A stretch of DNA of 44,141 nt from Chloroflexota bacterium (GTDB lineage: Bacteria > Chloroflexota > Anaerolineae > Anaerolineales > Villigracilaceae): NCBI GenBank assembly GCA_016235445.1, contig JACRLB010000008.1:1-44141 (forward strand). Reading direction: 5' to 3'. A program made the position numbers and the translations under genes. Numbering within the stretch: the first letter of the stretch is position 1; every line of letters begins with the position of its first letter. A model generated the notes under the pieces. The model was not told the DNA's origin, searched no databases, and saw only the letters and a list, made by a program, of their open reading frames with translations. Shown here in pieces: positions 14,756 to 23,667 of this stretch.

Positions 14756-17010
14756 TACCTCCCCATCGCATCCATCACCGCCACCGAAGCGATCTGCACA
14801 ATGGCGTTGACATCGTCACCCGTTTGCAAAACATGGACAGGCGCCCCCATGCCAAGCAGAATCGGCCCAATCGCCTTTGCATTGCCAAGACGTGAAAGCA
14901 ATTTGTAGGCGATGTTCGCAGATTCAAGCGAGGGGAACACCAGCACATTCGCATCCTTCACCGCGCTGAACGGATATCGTTCTTCCGCAATTTCTGGAAC
15001 CACGGCGGTATCGGCCTGCATTTCACCATCCACGCGCAGGTCGGGGCGGCGTGCTTTGACCAACGCCACCGCCTTGCGGACCTTGTCCGAAAGCGGATGC
15101 GGCGTGGAGCCAAAATTGGAGAACGAAAGGAAAGCCACGTGCGGGTCGATCTCCAGTTTCATCGCATAATCCGCGGCGAGACAGGCGATCTCTGCCAGGT
15201 CTTCGGCTGTCGGGTCGATGTTCACAGTTGCATCGGTGAAGAGGTAGACTTTATCATCCACGATCATGATGTAAACACCCGCCGCGCGCGCCGCACCCAC
15301 AGCCGTGTGGTGAATCTGCAAAGCGGGGCGAATCACTTCAGGGTAATCAAAAGTCAGGCCTGAAATGAAGGCATCCGCATCGCCCATTTTCACCATCAAC
15401 GAGCCGAGGATGTTCGGGTCACGCACTTTGTTGGGGGCATCGCTCGCGATCACGCCCTTGCGCTGACGAAGTTCATAGTAGGCTTTGGCATACGCATCCA
15501 ACTTGTCAAATTGATTCGGGTCAACGATCACAGGCTTATAGTCCAACCCAAGATTTTTGAGGTGCTCCTCAATCACACTTGCGCGTCCGATCAACAGCGG
15601 GGTGGCAATGCCCTCCTCCTGGATTTGATACGCGGCGCGGATGATCTTCTGCTCCTCGCCTTCCGCAAACGCCACGCGCTTCGTCCCACCCGACGAACGC
15701 GCCTTGTTCTGGAAGAAATAACGAATCCGCTCACCCTTGCCCTGGCGGTATGCAAGTTGTTCGCGGTATTCGTCAATATCAATTTTCTTGCGCGCAACAC
15801 CCGTCTTCATCGCCATCTCGGCAACGGCGGGCGCTTCCCACAATAACACGCGCGGATCAAGCGGGGTCGGTAAAATATATTCACGCCCAAATTTCATCGC
15901 CACGCCGCCATAGGCGCGGATGACTGAATCGGGCACGTCTTCTTTTGTTAATGCCGCCAAAGCCTGTGACGCGGCAAACTTCATCTCTTCGTTGATCTGC
16001 TTCGCGCGCACATCCAACGCACCGCGGAAGATGAACGGGAAACCCAAAACATTATTAACTTGATTTGCATAGTCAGAACGGCCTGTGGCAATGATGACAT
16101 CACTACGCGCGGCTTTCGCAAGCTCGGGCTTGATCTCCGGGTCAGGATTCGCCATCGCAAAAATAATTGGATCCTGCGCCATCAACTTGACCATCTCAGG
16201 CGTCATCACATTCGCCACCGAAAGGCCGTAGAACACGTCCGCACCGCGCAAGGCATCAGACAGAGTCCGCGCATCGGTCTCGACCAGGAAGCGTTCCTTG
16301 TACTTGTTCATGCCTTCCTTGCGGCCTTTGTACACCACGCCTTTGCTATCGCAGAGCATGATGTTCTCGCGCTTCACCCCCCAACGGATCGCCAATTCCG
16401 CGCAGGAGATCGCCGAAGCTCCCGCGCCCGAAATCACGATACGAATTTCATCATGCTTCTTGCCCACGATCTCCAACGCATTCGCCAATGCGGCAGAGGA
16501 AATGATCGCCGTGCCATGCTGGTCGTCGTGGAAAACGGGAATGTTCAGCATCTTCTTCAATTCTTCTTCGATGTAAAAACATTCAGGGGCTTTAATGTCT
16601 TCGAGATTGATCCCGCCAAAAGTAGGAGAGATCGCCGCAACAACTTTGATGATTTCATCAGGGTCGTGTGAATTCAATTCGATGTCAAAAACGTCAATAT
16701 CCGCAAATTTCTTGAACAACACCCCTTTGCCTTCCATCACGGGTTTGCTTGCCAGTGCGCCGCGATCTCCCAACCCGAGAATGGCCGTGCCGTTGGAAAT
16801 CACAGCCACCAGGTTGCCCTTCGATGTGTACTCGTAGGCATCGTCAGGGTTTTTTTCGATCTCCAAAACAGGTTCCGCCACGCCGGGGGAATATGCCAAA
16901 CTCAAGTCTCGCTGGGTATCCATCGGCTTGGTGGGGACAATCGCCACCTTGCCGGGCTTGCCTTTTAAACGATGATATTCAAGTGCATCTTCGCGCGTAA
17001 TTTTAGCCAT
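14755..17010 (-). CDS. maeB: NADP-dependent malic enzyme fused to phosphotransacetylase-like domain
   Basis: The 751-residue length is typical of MaeB. The N-terminal malic enzyme domain (about 1-410) decarboxylates malate to pyruvate: [35 protein letters not shown] with metal-binding Asp, and the nucleotide fold [10 protein letters not shown]. From about residue 430 a phosphate acetyltransferase-like domain follows ([18 protein letters not shown]...[16 protein letters not shown]), which in MaeB is thought to sense acetyl-CoA allosterically rather than catalyse. An AGGAGG-like site (tggaggcact) precedes the ATG. It links the TCA cycle with pyruvate and NADPH supply. It is divergent from the RNA/recX side. 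Confidence 0.97.
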   Translation of the reverse strand: MAKITREDALEYHRLKGKPGKVAIVPTKPMDTQRDLSLAYSPGVAEPVLEIEKNPDDAYEYTSKGNLVAVISNGTAILGLGDRGALASKPVMEGKGVLFKKFADIDVFDIELNSHDPDEIIKVVAAISPTFGGINLEDIKAPECFYIEEELKKMLNIPVFHDDQHGTAIISSAALANALEIVGKKHDEIRIVISGAGASAISCAELAIRWGVKRENIMLCDSKGVVYKGRKEGMNKYKERFLVETDARTLSDALRGADVFYGLSVANVMTPEMVKLMAQDPIIFAMANPDPEIKPELAKAARSDVIIATGRSDYANQVNNVLGFPFIFRGALDVRAKQINEEMKFAASQALAALTKEDVPDSVIRAYGGVAMKFGREYILPTPLDPRVLLWEAPAVAEMAMKTGVARKKIDIDEYREQLAYRQGKGERIRYFFQNKARSSGGTKRVAFAEGEEQKIIRAAYQIQEEGIATPLLIGRASVIEEHLKNLGLDYKPVIVDPNQFDKLDAYAKAYYELRQRKGVIASDAPNKVRDPNILGSLMVKMGDADAFISGLTFDYPEVIRPALQIHHTAVGAARAAGVYIMIVDDKVYLFTDATVNIDPTAEDLAEIACLAADYAMKLEIDPHVAFLSFSNFGSTPHPLSDKVRKAVALVKARRPDLRVDGEMQADTAVVPEIAEERYPFSAVKDANVLVFPSLESANIAYKLLSRLGNAKAIGPILLGMGAPVHVLQTGDDVNAIVQIASVAVMDAMGR

Positions 17011-17127
17011 AGTGCCTCCAGTGAAATTTACAACTCATGAATTATTGCACAACTCACCCAAACCAGATAGTTCCAATTGTCACGATTCTCGCAAAAGTAA
17101 GTACACCCTTGCCATGAAAAAGTTATG

Positions 17128-17155
17128 TTAACAATCGGTAAAATTCAAGTATAAT
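17128..17155 (+). promoter_or_regulatory. sigma-70-type promoter of the structured RNA
   Basis: TTAACA (17128-17133), 16-bp spacer, perfect TATAAT (17150-17155); predicted transcription start near 17162. There is no ribosome binding site or good ORF before the terminator at 17410-17454. Confidence 0.75.
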
Positions 17156-17161
17156 TTGGAA

Positions 17162-17454
17162 AATAATTAGACACTTCCGCCGCACCCGCGGCCTTTGCTC
17201 GAAACTGACTGGAAATTGGCGCACCACCTCCCTCCAATAATTGGGAGTTATTTTGTGAAGTCTCATGCAGGAAAAATTTTGAGAAAAAAGCTGGCTTCAC
17301 CTTAATGTTCGACAGCCAACCGTGACGTAAACCCTGTCACGCGATTTTGACCTATCCACCTCCCGCTTCTTTCCGGACCTGGAACTGGTCAGCCCACCCA
17401 GACATTTTCCACAGCCGAGGCCGTTTAAGACGGACGCCTCGGCTGTGTGCTTTT
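17162..17454 (+). ncRNA. unidentified structured RNA, about 290 nt (6S-like or recX leader)
   Basis: A promoter and a strong terminator bound this 474-base gene-free stretch (17011-17484). Seen inside: hairpins at 17179-17192 (GCCGC/GCGGC), 17228-17247 (CTCCC/GGGAG) and 17321-17341 (CGTGAC/GTCACG), plus a long-range helix CTGACTGG (17205-17212) with CTGGTCAG (17385-17392) that closes the central part. I find none of the core motifs of RNase P, tmRNA or SRP RNA. The closed-rod outline recalls 6S RNA, but it is longer (6S is about 180 nt). It could instead be a leader that attenuates recX-rny, since those genes begin 30 bases after the terminator. Confidence 0.6.
17410..17454 (+). terminator. 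strong intrinsic terminator of the RNA upstream of recX
   Basis: A 12-bp perfect stem, cacagccgaggc (17410-17421) with gcctcggctgtg (17436-17447), then tgctttt. It ends the structured RNA and lies 30 bases before recX. Confidence 0.9.
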
Positions 17455-17484
17455 AACCCCTCTCCCAGAGGAAGAGGGAGAAAC

Positions 17485-18141
17485 ATGAAAAAGATAACCG
17501 CCATCGAACCGCAAAAGAACCGCAACCGGGTGAACCTTCACCTTGATGGCGAGTTCGCTTTCGGGCTGGCGCGCATCACAGCCGCGTGGCTCAAAGTTGG
17601 CGACGAACTCAGCGATGAAAAGGCCGCCAAACTGCAAGCCGATGACGCGCGCGAACGGGCCCTGCAACAAGCCATGCTCTTCCTGAGCTACCGCACCCGT
17701 TCCGAAAAAGAGATTCGGCAGAATCTGCATAAACACGAAATTCCCGAAGATGTGGTTGAGGAAACCATCGAACGGCTTCGAGAGAATGGACTTGCCAACG
17801 ATAATAAATTTGCCCGCGTCTGGGTGGAAAATCGCAACACCTTCCGCCCGCGCAGCCGCCGTGTGTTGACGATGGAACTCCGTCAAAAAGGACTCGACGA
17901 TGAAACTGTGCAAGCCGCAGTCTCAAACGTGGATGAAAATGCCCTAGCCTATGAATCTGCCCGGAAACGAGCTGGCAGGCTCAAAGGTCAGGAATGGGGC
18001 GAGTTTCGCAAGAAACTATCCGAGTACCTCGCACGACGCGGCTTTCCGTACTCCGTCATCGCGCCAGTCGTCACCCAAACCTGGAACGAGACGCACGCGG
18101 ACGCTCACGCGAAATATTTTGAAGATGAGGATTTACCATGA
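17485..18141 (+). CDS. recX: regulatory protein RecX
   Basis: RecX binds RecA filaments and modulates recombination and SOS. ATG 17485 is preferred: GGGAG lies 6 bases upstream and the MKKITAIE start matches the family, while the longer frame runs through the terminator of the upstream RNA. The 218-residue product has the three-repeat helical RecX core: RTRSEKEIRQNLHKHEIPEDVVEETIERLRENG, then FARVWVENRNTFRPRSRRVLTMELRQKGLDDETV. No recA is present nearby. It overlaps rny by 4 bases (ATGA), so the two are coupled. Confidence 0.93.
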   Translation: MKKITAIEPQKNRNRVNLHLDGEFAFGLARITAAWLKVGDELSDEKAAKLQADDARERALQQAMLFLSYRTRSEKEIRQNLHKHEIPEDVVEETIERLRENGLANDNKFARVWVENRNTFRPRSRRVLTMELRQKGLDDETVQAAVSNVDENALAYESARKRAGRLKGQEWGEFRKKLSEYLARRGFPYSVIAPVVTQTWNETHADAHAKYFEDEDLP

Positions 18142-19664
18142 ACCCGCTAATCCTATTAATAGATTTGATTGTGCTCGTCGTTGGCGTGGCGGCTGGATAT
18201 TTTTTCCACCGCTACCAGGCCGAACGCGCCGCAAAAGCGCGCCAGGAAAAAGCCGATGATATTCTAAAAGCGGCAAACTCGCAGGCGCGCCTGATCGAAA
18301 GCGGCGCAAGGGAGAACGCCACCAAGATCGTGCAGGCCGCAGAATCGGAAATGAAGGAACGCCGCATCGAGTTGAACCGTGAAATGGAACGCCTCGATAA
18401 ACGCCGCTCGGAACTCGACAGCCGTTTCGACAAAATGGAACAACGCGAACAAACCTTGAACAAGCGCCAGTCGCAGGTGGACAAGCGCGCCAACGAGATC
18501 GACAAATTATTTGAAGACCAGGTAAAGAAGCTCGAACAGATCGCGCAAATGACCCAGGACGATGCGCGCAAAGATTTGTTCGCCGCTGTGGAAAAGGAAG
18601 CCCGCGGCGACATGGCCAGAATCATCCGTCAGATCGAGGCAGAGGCGCGTGAAGAAGGCGAGAAGCGCGCCCGCAAATTGATCGCAGACGCCATCCAGCG
18701 CGTCGCATCCGAACACGTGGCCGAAGTCACCCGCGCCGTCGTCACCCTGCCCAGCGAGGAAATGAAGGGACGCATCGTAGGCCGCAACGGGCGCAACATC
18801 AAAGCCTTTGAACAGGCCGCAGGCGTGGATGTGATCGTGGACGACACCCCCGACTCTGTGACCGTCTCCTGTTTCGACTCTGTCCGCCGCGAGATCGGAC
18901 GCCGCGCACTGGCAAAATTAATTTTGGACGGCCGCATTCATCCCGCGCACATCGAAAAGATCGTGGAAGATGAAACGAAAGCTGTTGAAAAAATCATCAA
19001 TGAAGCGGGCGAGCAGGCCGCGTATGATGCAAATGTTTCCGGGCTTCACCTGGAAGTACTGCGCATGATGGGGCGGTTGAAATTCCGCACTTCGTATGGG
19101 CAGAATCAACTCGCCCACGCAGTGGAGGTCTCCAAACTGGCGGGCATCCTCGCCGCTGAAATTGGCGCAAATGTGGAGCTTTCCAAACTGGGCGGCTTCC
19201 TGCACGATATCGGCAAAGCCATGGATCACAACCAGGATGGCACACACGCCGGCCTCGGCGCGGAATTTTGCAAACGCTACGGCGTCAACCCCATCGTAGT
19301 GAACGCCATCGCCTCCCACCACCATGAAGTTGATCAGGAGACTGTGGAAGCTGTCATCGCTGAATCAGCGGATGCGATCTCCGGTGCGCGCCCCGGCGCA
19401 CGCCGCGAAGACCTCGAAGCGTACATCAAGCGCATCCGCTCGCTGGAGGAAATGTCCATGTCGTTCGATGGCGTACAGCAGGCCTTCGCCATTCAGGCGG
19501 GGCGCGAAGTGCGCATCCTCGTCAAACCAGATACGATTGACGATCTCGCCTCTGCAAGGCTGGCGCGCGACATCGCCAAGAAGATCGAGGAAACCATGCA
19601 ATACCCGGGTCAGATCAGGGTGACAGTCATCCGCGAAACAAGGTCAACCGAATACGCAAAGTAA
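18138..19664 (+). CDS. rny: ribonuclease Y
   Basis: Membrane-anchored endoribonuclease that initiates mRNA decay. The 508 residues show, in order: an N-terminal membrane segment (about 4-22), a long Arg/Glu/Lys coiled coil (about 25-190), a KH RNA-binding domain (GRIVGRNGRNIKAFEQAAGVD), and an HD phosphodiesterase domain with LHDIGKAMD and the second-half HHHEVD. Length and architecture match the family. The gene follows recX with a 4-base overlap and ends in a good terminator. Confidence 0.97.
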   Translation: MNPLILLIDLIVLVVGVAAGYFFHRYQAERAAKARQEKADDILKAANSQARLIESGARENATKIVQAAESEMKERRIELNREMERLDKRRSELDSRFDKMEQREQTLNKRQSQVDKRANEIDKLFEDQVKKLEQIAQMTQDDARKDLFAAVEKEARGDMARIIRQIEAEAREEGEKRARKLIADAIQRVASEHVAEVTRAVVTLPSEEMKGRIVGRNGRNIKAFEQAAGVDVIVDDTPDSVTVSCFDSVRREIGRRALAKLILDGRIHPAHIEKIVEDETKAVEKIINEAGEQAAYDANVSGLHLEVLRMMGRLKFRTSYGQNQLAHAVEVSKLAGILAAEIGANVELSKLGGFLHDIGKAMDHNQDGTHAGLGAEFCKRYGVNPIVVNAIASHHHEVDQETVEAVIAESADAISGARPGARREDLEAYIKRIRSLEEMSMSFDGVQQAFAIQAGREVRILVKPDTIDDLASARLARDIAKKIEETMQYPGQIRVTVIRETRSTEYAK

Positions 19665-19670
19665 AACCGC

Positions 19671-19711
19671 ATCCCGCAGGAAGGCAAACCCTGCGGGATT
19701 TTCTTTTCTTG
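19671..19711 (+). terminator. intrinsic terminator of recX-rny
   Basis: A 10-bp stem, atcccgcagg (19671-19680) with cctgcgggat (19690-19699), followed by a T-rich tract, 6 bases after the rny stop. Confidence 0.9.
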
Positions 19712-19819
19712 CAAAGGAATTATCGTTACCACGAAATGCAGGCTGGAATGCTAAAATAACGTGAAAACGGATATAAATCCATGTACACGGAAGGCACAGA
19801 TTTAACGGATGGCTTTAGT

Positions 19820-19871
19820 GCAAAAACCTTTTTTAACCACGAAGGTCCTTCGTGGTTAAAGGTCTTTTTTC
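19820..19871. repeat. palindromic repeat with accacgaagg core (second copy)
   Basis: A 14-bp perfect palindrome around one base (19833-19846 region: tttaaccacgaagg/ccttcgtggttaaa, 19832-19860), flanked by gcaaaaacctt and aaggtctttttt arms. It is related to 1642-1784 and 37581-37692. The remaining bases of the 330-base gap 19665-19994 hold a terminator and nothing else that I can identify apart from a good AGGAGG before 19995. Confidence 0.75.
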
Positions 19872-19994
19872 AGTACAGTCAACCGTGTGCTCCGTCCAAT
19901 CCGCGTATAAAAAGAAATCGAAATTTCCTTATCCATGATCGACGTTAAAACAGGCTTTATCCAAGCAAGGTGACGCTCGCCCGGCAGGAGGCAC

Positions 19995-22595
19995 ATGAGT
20001 CCGTATCAGCTTACAAACCGCGCAAAATGGACAATGACCATCGTCAGCATGGCGGTGTATATAATTTGCGCGGCATGGCTGGTCGAAACATACGGGGCAT
20101 CCATTTTTATAGCAGGCGTCATACCCGTAAGTTTTATTGGCTTTCTATTTGGCACAACGGGCGGCGCAGGGGCGGCGGTCTCTCTAATTTTCATCAACGT
20201 CCTGCTCGCATTCTGGCTGAAAGGAAACCCATCCGCCACCCTCTTCGATGGCAGTTTTCTCTCGGTATGTATTATTTTATTATTCGTGGGGACGCTCACC
20301 GGCAGGTTAAGACAAAGCATCGAAAACCGTTTGCAAAAGGAAATCGAACTGCTATCCCGCGAGCGGTATCTTTCCCTTCTCAACGATATGACCCGTTCCA
20401 TCATCGCCTCCACCAGCCCGGATGTAATGATGGGCGTATTGATCAAGGATTTGAAAATCCTGCTGGAAGCGGATGACTGCACCCTGACCCGCTGGAACGA
20501 CGATTTAAAGAAAGCCATTCCATTAAGTCCTTCAGCCACCTTCGAAAAAAACAGCCGTCATTTTGAAATCCCCTCCCAGCAGGTGTCGATGACAAAGTCC
20601 GTTATCAGCGAAGGCCGCGTGATCGCAACTGAGGATGTTACCAATTCCCCGTACGCCAGCCCCGAAATAGCCGGCCATTTTCGCCCCCGCTCCATGCTGG
20701 GGATCCCCTTGAGCTACGGGCAAATAAAACTGGGGGCAATTTTGCTCGCTTACCATACGCCCCACAAATTCACAAAAGAAGAACTTGAACGGGGGGAACA
20801 GGCCGGGAATCAAATTGCCATAGCCCTCTGGAACGCCCAGCAGGATTTCGAGCTTCAACAGCGCCTGAAAGAATCAGATGCGCTGACGAGCATCGCGCGC
20901 GCGCTCAGCCAGAGTGAACGCATCGGCCTTTCGAACCTTTTGGAATTGATCGCCTCCTCCGCAAAGGAACTCATCTCCGGCGCAGAGCAGGCTGTCATCC
21001 ATCTTTTGGATGAAGACGAAAGATTTCTTGTGGCAGAAGCGGTGGCAGGCATCATTGACACGGCTAATGGAAAAACAAAAATGCGCCTGGGCGAAGGTGT
21101 TGCCGGGCAGGTGCTGGCAGAGGGCACAACCATCAACATCCTGGATATCACCACCGACGACAGGTTTATCAAATTGGGCGGGGTTCCGCTATTCCATTCC
21201 CTGATGGTGGCCCCCATCATCAGCGGCGGACGGAAATTGGGAACCATCAGCGTACAAAGCAGTCTGGCGCAGGTTTTTACAGACAACGAAAAAAACCTGC
21301 TGAGCACCCTCGGCATCCATGCCGCCATTGCCATTGAAAATGCAAATTTATTGGAAAGCACGCAACAGGCATTGAAGGAAACCGACTCTCTGTATCAGAT
21401 CAATCAGGGATTGGTTGCGCTGAATGCAGATGAATTACTGTCCGCTGTTACCGACCTGTTGCAAAAGAATTTTGGCTATTATCACGTGCAGGTTTATATT
21501 ATCGACCCGCCGACAGGCGATTTTATTCTCCAGGCGGGCAGTGGGGAGATCGGGCAAAAACTAAAGGAGCAAAATTACCGCCTGCCAGCCGGTTCAGGGA
21601 TTATGGGCTACGCAGCCGAAACATCCGCATCTTTCTTTACAAATAATGTGGATGAGGTAATGTTTTTCCTGCGCAACCCCTACCTGCCGGAAACCAGGTC
21701 CGAAATGGCCATACCCGTAAAAATTGGCGGTCAAATCCTCGGCATATTGGATATTCAACAAGCCCCGCCAAAGATATTCACAAACCGCGACCTGCAAATC
21801 ATCAGCGCCGTTGCCGACCAACTGGCAATTGCCCTGCAAAAAGCGGGGCTGTATGAAGACCTGCAAACCTCCCTGCATCATGAAAAAACCGCCCGCAATC
21901 AACTGGTTCAAAACGAACGGCTGGCAGTTATGGGACGTTTGCTGGCCTCGGTATCTCATGAATTGAACAACCCCCTGCAAGCCATCCAAAACGCCTTGTT
22001 CCTCCTCAAAGCAGAGCGGAATTTGTCTCTGCAAGGCCAGCAGGACCTGGATATCGTGCTCTCGGAGGCGGAGCGCATGGCCGCCATGATCGAACGACTG
22101 CGCGCCACCTACCGCCCCATCCAGGCCGAGGATTTCACCCCCGTTCAAATCAACAATGTTGTGGAAGATGTCTACGCCCTGATCTCCACCCATCTCAGGC
22201 ACAACAATATCTCCTTTGAATTTCACCCCGACCCCGCCTTGCCGTCAATCCCCGCGCTTGGCGATCAGATCCGCCAGGTGATCCTGAATCTCCTGATGAA
22301 TGCCGTCGAGTCAGTGGTGGACAGCGGCAGGTTGAACGTAAGCACAAAATATATCGAGAGCAACAGCGAGGTTTTCCTTTCCATCTCGGATAACGGAGAC
22401 GGCATCGACCCATCCATCCTCCCTAATATCTTCGAGGCCTTCATCACCAACAAGGAAAGAGGCACAGGGCTTGGCTTGACCATCTCCTACGATATCATTC
22501 TCAAACACCACGGACGCATCACCGCAGAAAACAACTCTGCAGGAGGGGCAACCTTTAACGTATGGCTGCCAACCAGGAGAATGGAAACACCATGA
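19995..22595 (+). CDS. membrane sensor histidine kinase with three GAF domains
   Basis: The 866-residue kinase has about four N-terminal membrane helices (residues 10-105), then three successive GAF domains (about 130-285, 290-450, 455-620), a HisKA domain with phospho-acceptor H655 (VSHELNNPLQAI) and a HATPase domain with N-box LLMNAVESV, G1 DNGDGID and G2 GTGLGL. The HELNNPLQ form is typical of the NtrB-like HisKA group. AGGAGG precedes the ATG. Its stop overlaps the start of the OmpR-type regulator (ATGA), so this is a clear cognate pair. The ligand is unknown; the GAF domains suggest redox, small-molecule or light sensing. Confidence 0.93.
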   Translation: MSPYQLTNRAKWTMTIVSMAVYIICAAWLVETYGASIFIAGVIPVSFIGFLFGTTGGAGAAVSLIFINVLLAFWLKGNPSATLFDGSFLSVCIILLFVGTLTGRLRQSIENRLQKEIELLSRERYLSLLNDMTRSIIASTSPDVMMGVLIKDLKILLEADDCTLTRWNDDLKKAIPLSPSATFEKNSRHFEIPSQQVSMTKSVISEGRVIATEDVTNSPYASPEIAGHFRPRSMLGIPLSYGQIKLGAILLAYHTPHKFTKEELERGEQAGNQIAIALWNAQQDFELQQRLKESDALTSIARALSQSERIGLSNLLELIASSAKELISGAEQAVIHLLDEDERFLVAEAVAGIIDTANGKTKMRLGEGVAGQVLAEGTTINILDITTDDRFIKLGGVPLFHSLMVAPIISGGRKLGTISVQSSLAQVFTDNEKNLLSTLGIHAAIAIENANLLESTQQALKETDSLYQINQGLVALNADELLSAVTDLLQKNFGYYHVQVYIIDPPTGDFILQAGSGEIGQKLKEQNYRLPAGSGIMGYAAETSASFFTNNVDEVMFFLRNPYLPETRSEMAIPVKIGGQILGILDIQQAPPKIFTNRDLQIISAVADQLAIALQKAGLYEDLQTSLHHEKTARNQLVQNERLAVMGRLLASVSHELNNPLQAIQNALFLLKAERNLSLQGQQDLDIVLSEAERMAAMIERLRATYRPIQAEDFTPVQINNVVEDVYALISTHLRHNNISFEFHPDPALPSIPALGDQIRQVILNLLMNAVESVVDSGRLNVSTKYIESNSEVFLSISDNGDGIDPSILPNIFEAFITNKERGTGLGLTISYDIILKHHGRITAENNSAGGATFNVWLPTRRMETP

Positions 22596-23395
22596 ACATT
22601 TCCGGGCACATTCTAATCATCGACGATGAAGCGCCACTGCGCAAGACTCTGGCGCGCATTTTACAGCAGGCTGGTTTTGAAGCGACCACCGCCGAAAACG
22701 CCGAGCAGGGGCTGGCCTTCCTGAAAACCACGAACTTCGACCTGATCTTCACCGACCTGCGTATGCCCGGCATTCAGGGGCTGGAAGCCTTGAAATTAAT
22801 TCACAAAAATTATCCCCAGATTCCCGTCATCCTCTTCACGGCGCAGCCGGATGTAAACTCAGCCGTGGAAGCCCTGCGATACGGCGCAAGCGATTATTTA
22901 TTAAAACCGCTGAAACCGGAAAGCATCATCGAACGCGTAAAATCCATCCTCTCGCAACAGCAGAAGGAAAAACGCAAACGCGAGATCGTTCTCCAAATCG
23001 AAGCCTTGCAAAGCGAACTGAAAAGCATGGAAAGCGGCCAGGCCCCCGCAGATGCAACCGAACAGCCCACACTCACCGCGCCAGACCGCTTCGTCAAACG
23101 CGGCGCCATCGTGCTGGACCTGCACACCCGCCGCATCACAGTCAACGAGGAAGTCATCACCCTGCCGCCCACCTCCTTCGATTACCTGCTCGTTTTGGCG
23201 CGGCACGCCCCAGACCTCGTGGATTATCAAACCCTCGTTGCCGAAGCGCAGGGCTATCAGGCAGAAATGCGCGAGGCGCAGGAACTCACCAAATGGCACA
23301 TCCACCAACTGCGGCAGGCGTTCGACAAGGATGCGCACAAACCCACCTACCTCATCAATGTCCGCGGCAAGGGCTACCGCCTCGTGACAGATTGA
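22592..23395 (+). CDS. response regulator, OmpR/PhoB-like DNA-binding
   Basis: ATG 22592 overlaps the kinase stop codon by 4 bases and is preferred over an in-frame ATG inside that gene. The 267-residue product has a receiver domain (1-125: IIDDEAPL acidic pair, phospho-acceptor D55 in FTDLRMPG, Lys in LLKPLKPES), a coiled linker (about 125-165), and a C-terminal winged-helix domain (LDLHTRRITVNEEVITLPP...YLINVRGKGYRLV). It should bind DNA when phosphorylated by the upstream kinase. Target promoters are unknown. Confidence 0.93.
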   Translation: MNISGHILIIDDEAPLRKTLARILQQAGFEATTAENAEQGLAFLKTTNFDLIFTDLRMPGIQGLEALKLIHKNYPQIPVILFTAQPDVNSAVEALRYGASDYLLKPLKPESIIERVKSILSQQQKEKRKREIVLQIEALQSELKSMESGQAPADATEQPTLTAPDRFVKRGAIVLDLHTRRITVNEEVITLPPTSFDYLLVLARHAPDLVDYQTLVAEAQGYQAEMREAQELTKWHIHQLRQAFDKDAHKPTYLINVRGKGYRLVTD

Positions 23396-23557
23396 GTAAG
23401 TGACCTTACGCCGTTTCTCTCCCTCATCCCCTGCCCTTCCCCTCCGCTGTGCGGGGGAAGGGAGTCCCCTCTCCCTTCGGGAGAGGTAGGGTGAGGGCGC
23501 GTAAGGTGAGTAAGTCGGATTGACAATCAATCAGACAAAGAAGCGGCCCGATGGATG

Positions 23558-23590
23558 GAACCCGCTTCCAGCTAAGCTGGAAGCGGGTTC
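23558..23590. repeat. 15-bp perfect hairpin in the gap after the response regulator
   Basis: gaacccgcttccagc (23558-23572) and its complement (23576-23590) with a 3-base loop. The downstream bases are only weakly T-rich (ttcttcgt), so terminator function is doubtful. Another C/G-rich inverted repeat lies at about 23428-23500 in the same 272-base gap. Confidence 0.65.
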
Positions 23591-23667
23591 TTCGTCCCCC
23601 AACTTTTCCCAACCCTTTTGACATCCAAGCTAACGTTCCCATCTGAAATTTCAGGGAGAATGGTCTG

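Noticed and set aside
16060-16671. Plus-strand frame of 203 codons opposite maeB
   Set aside because: It arises from codon structure of the malic enzyme gene on the other strand.
17162-17454. RNase P, tmRNA or SRP RNA
   Set aside because: None of their conserved core sequences or tRNA-like ends can be found in this stretch.
17347-17484. Upstream-extended start for recX
   Set aside because: The extension runs through a strong terminator and has no family similarity; GGGAG precedes ATG 17485.
23558-23590. Intrinsic terminator after the OmpR-type regulator
   Set aside because: The stem is perfect but no T-run follows, so I list it only as a repeat.
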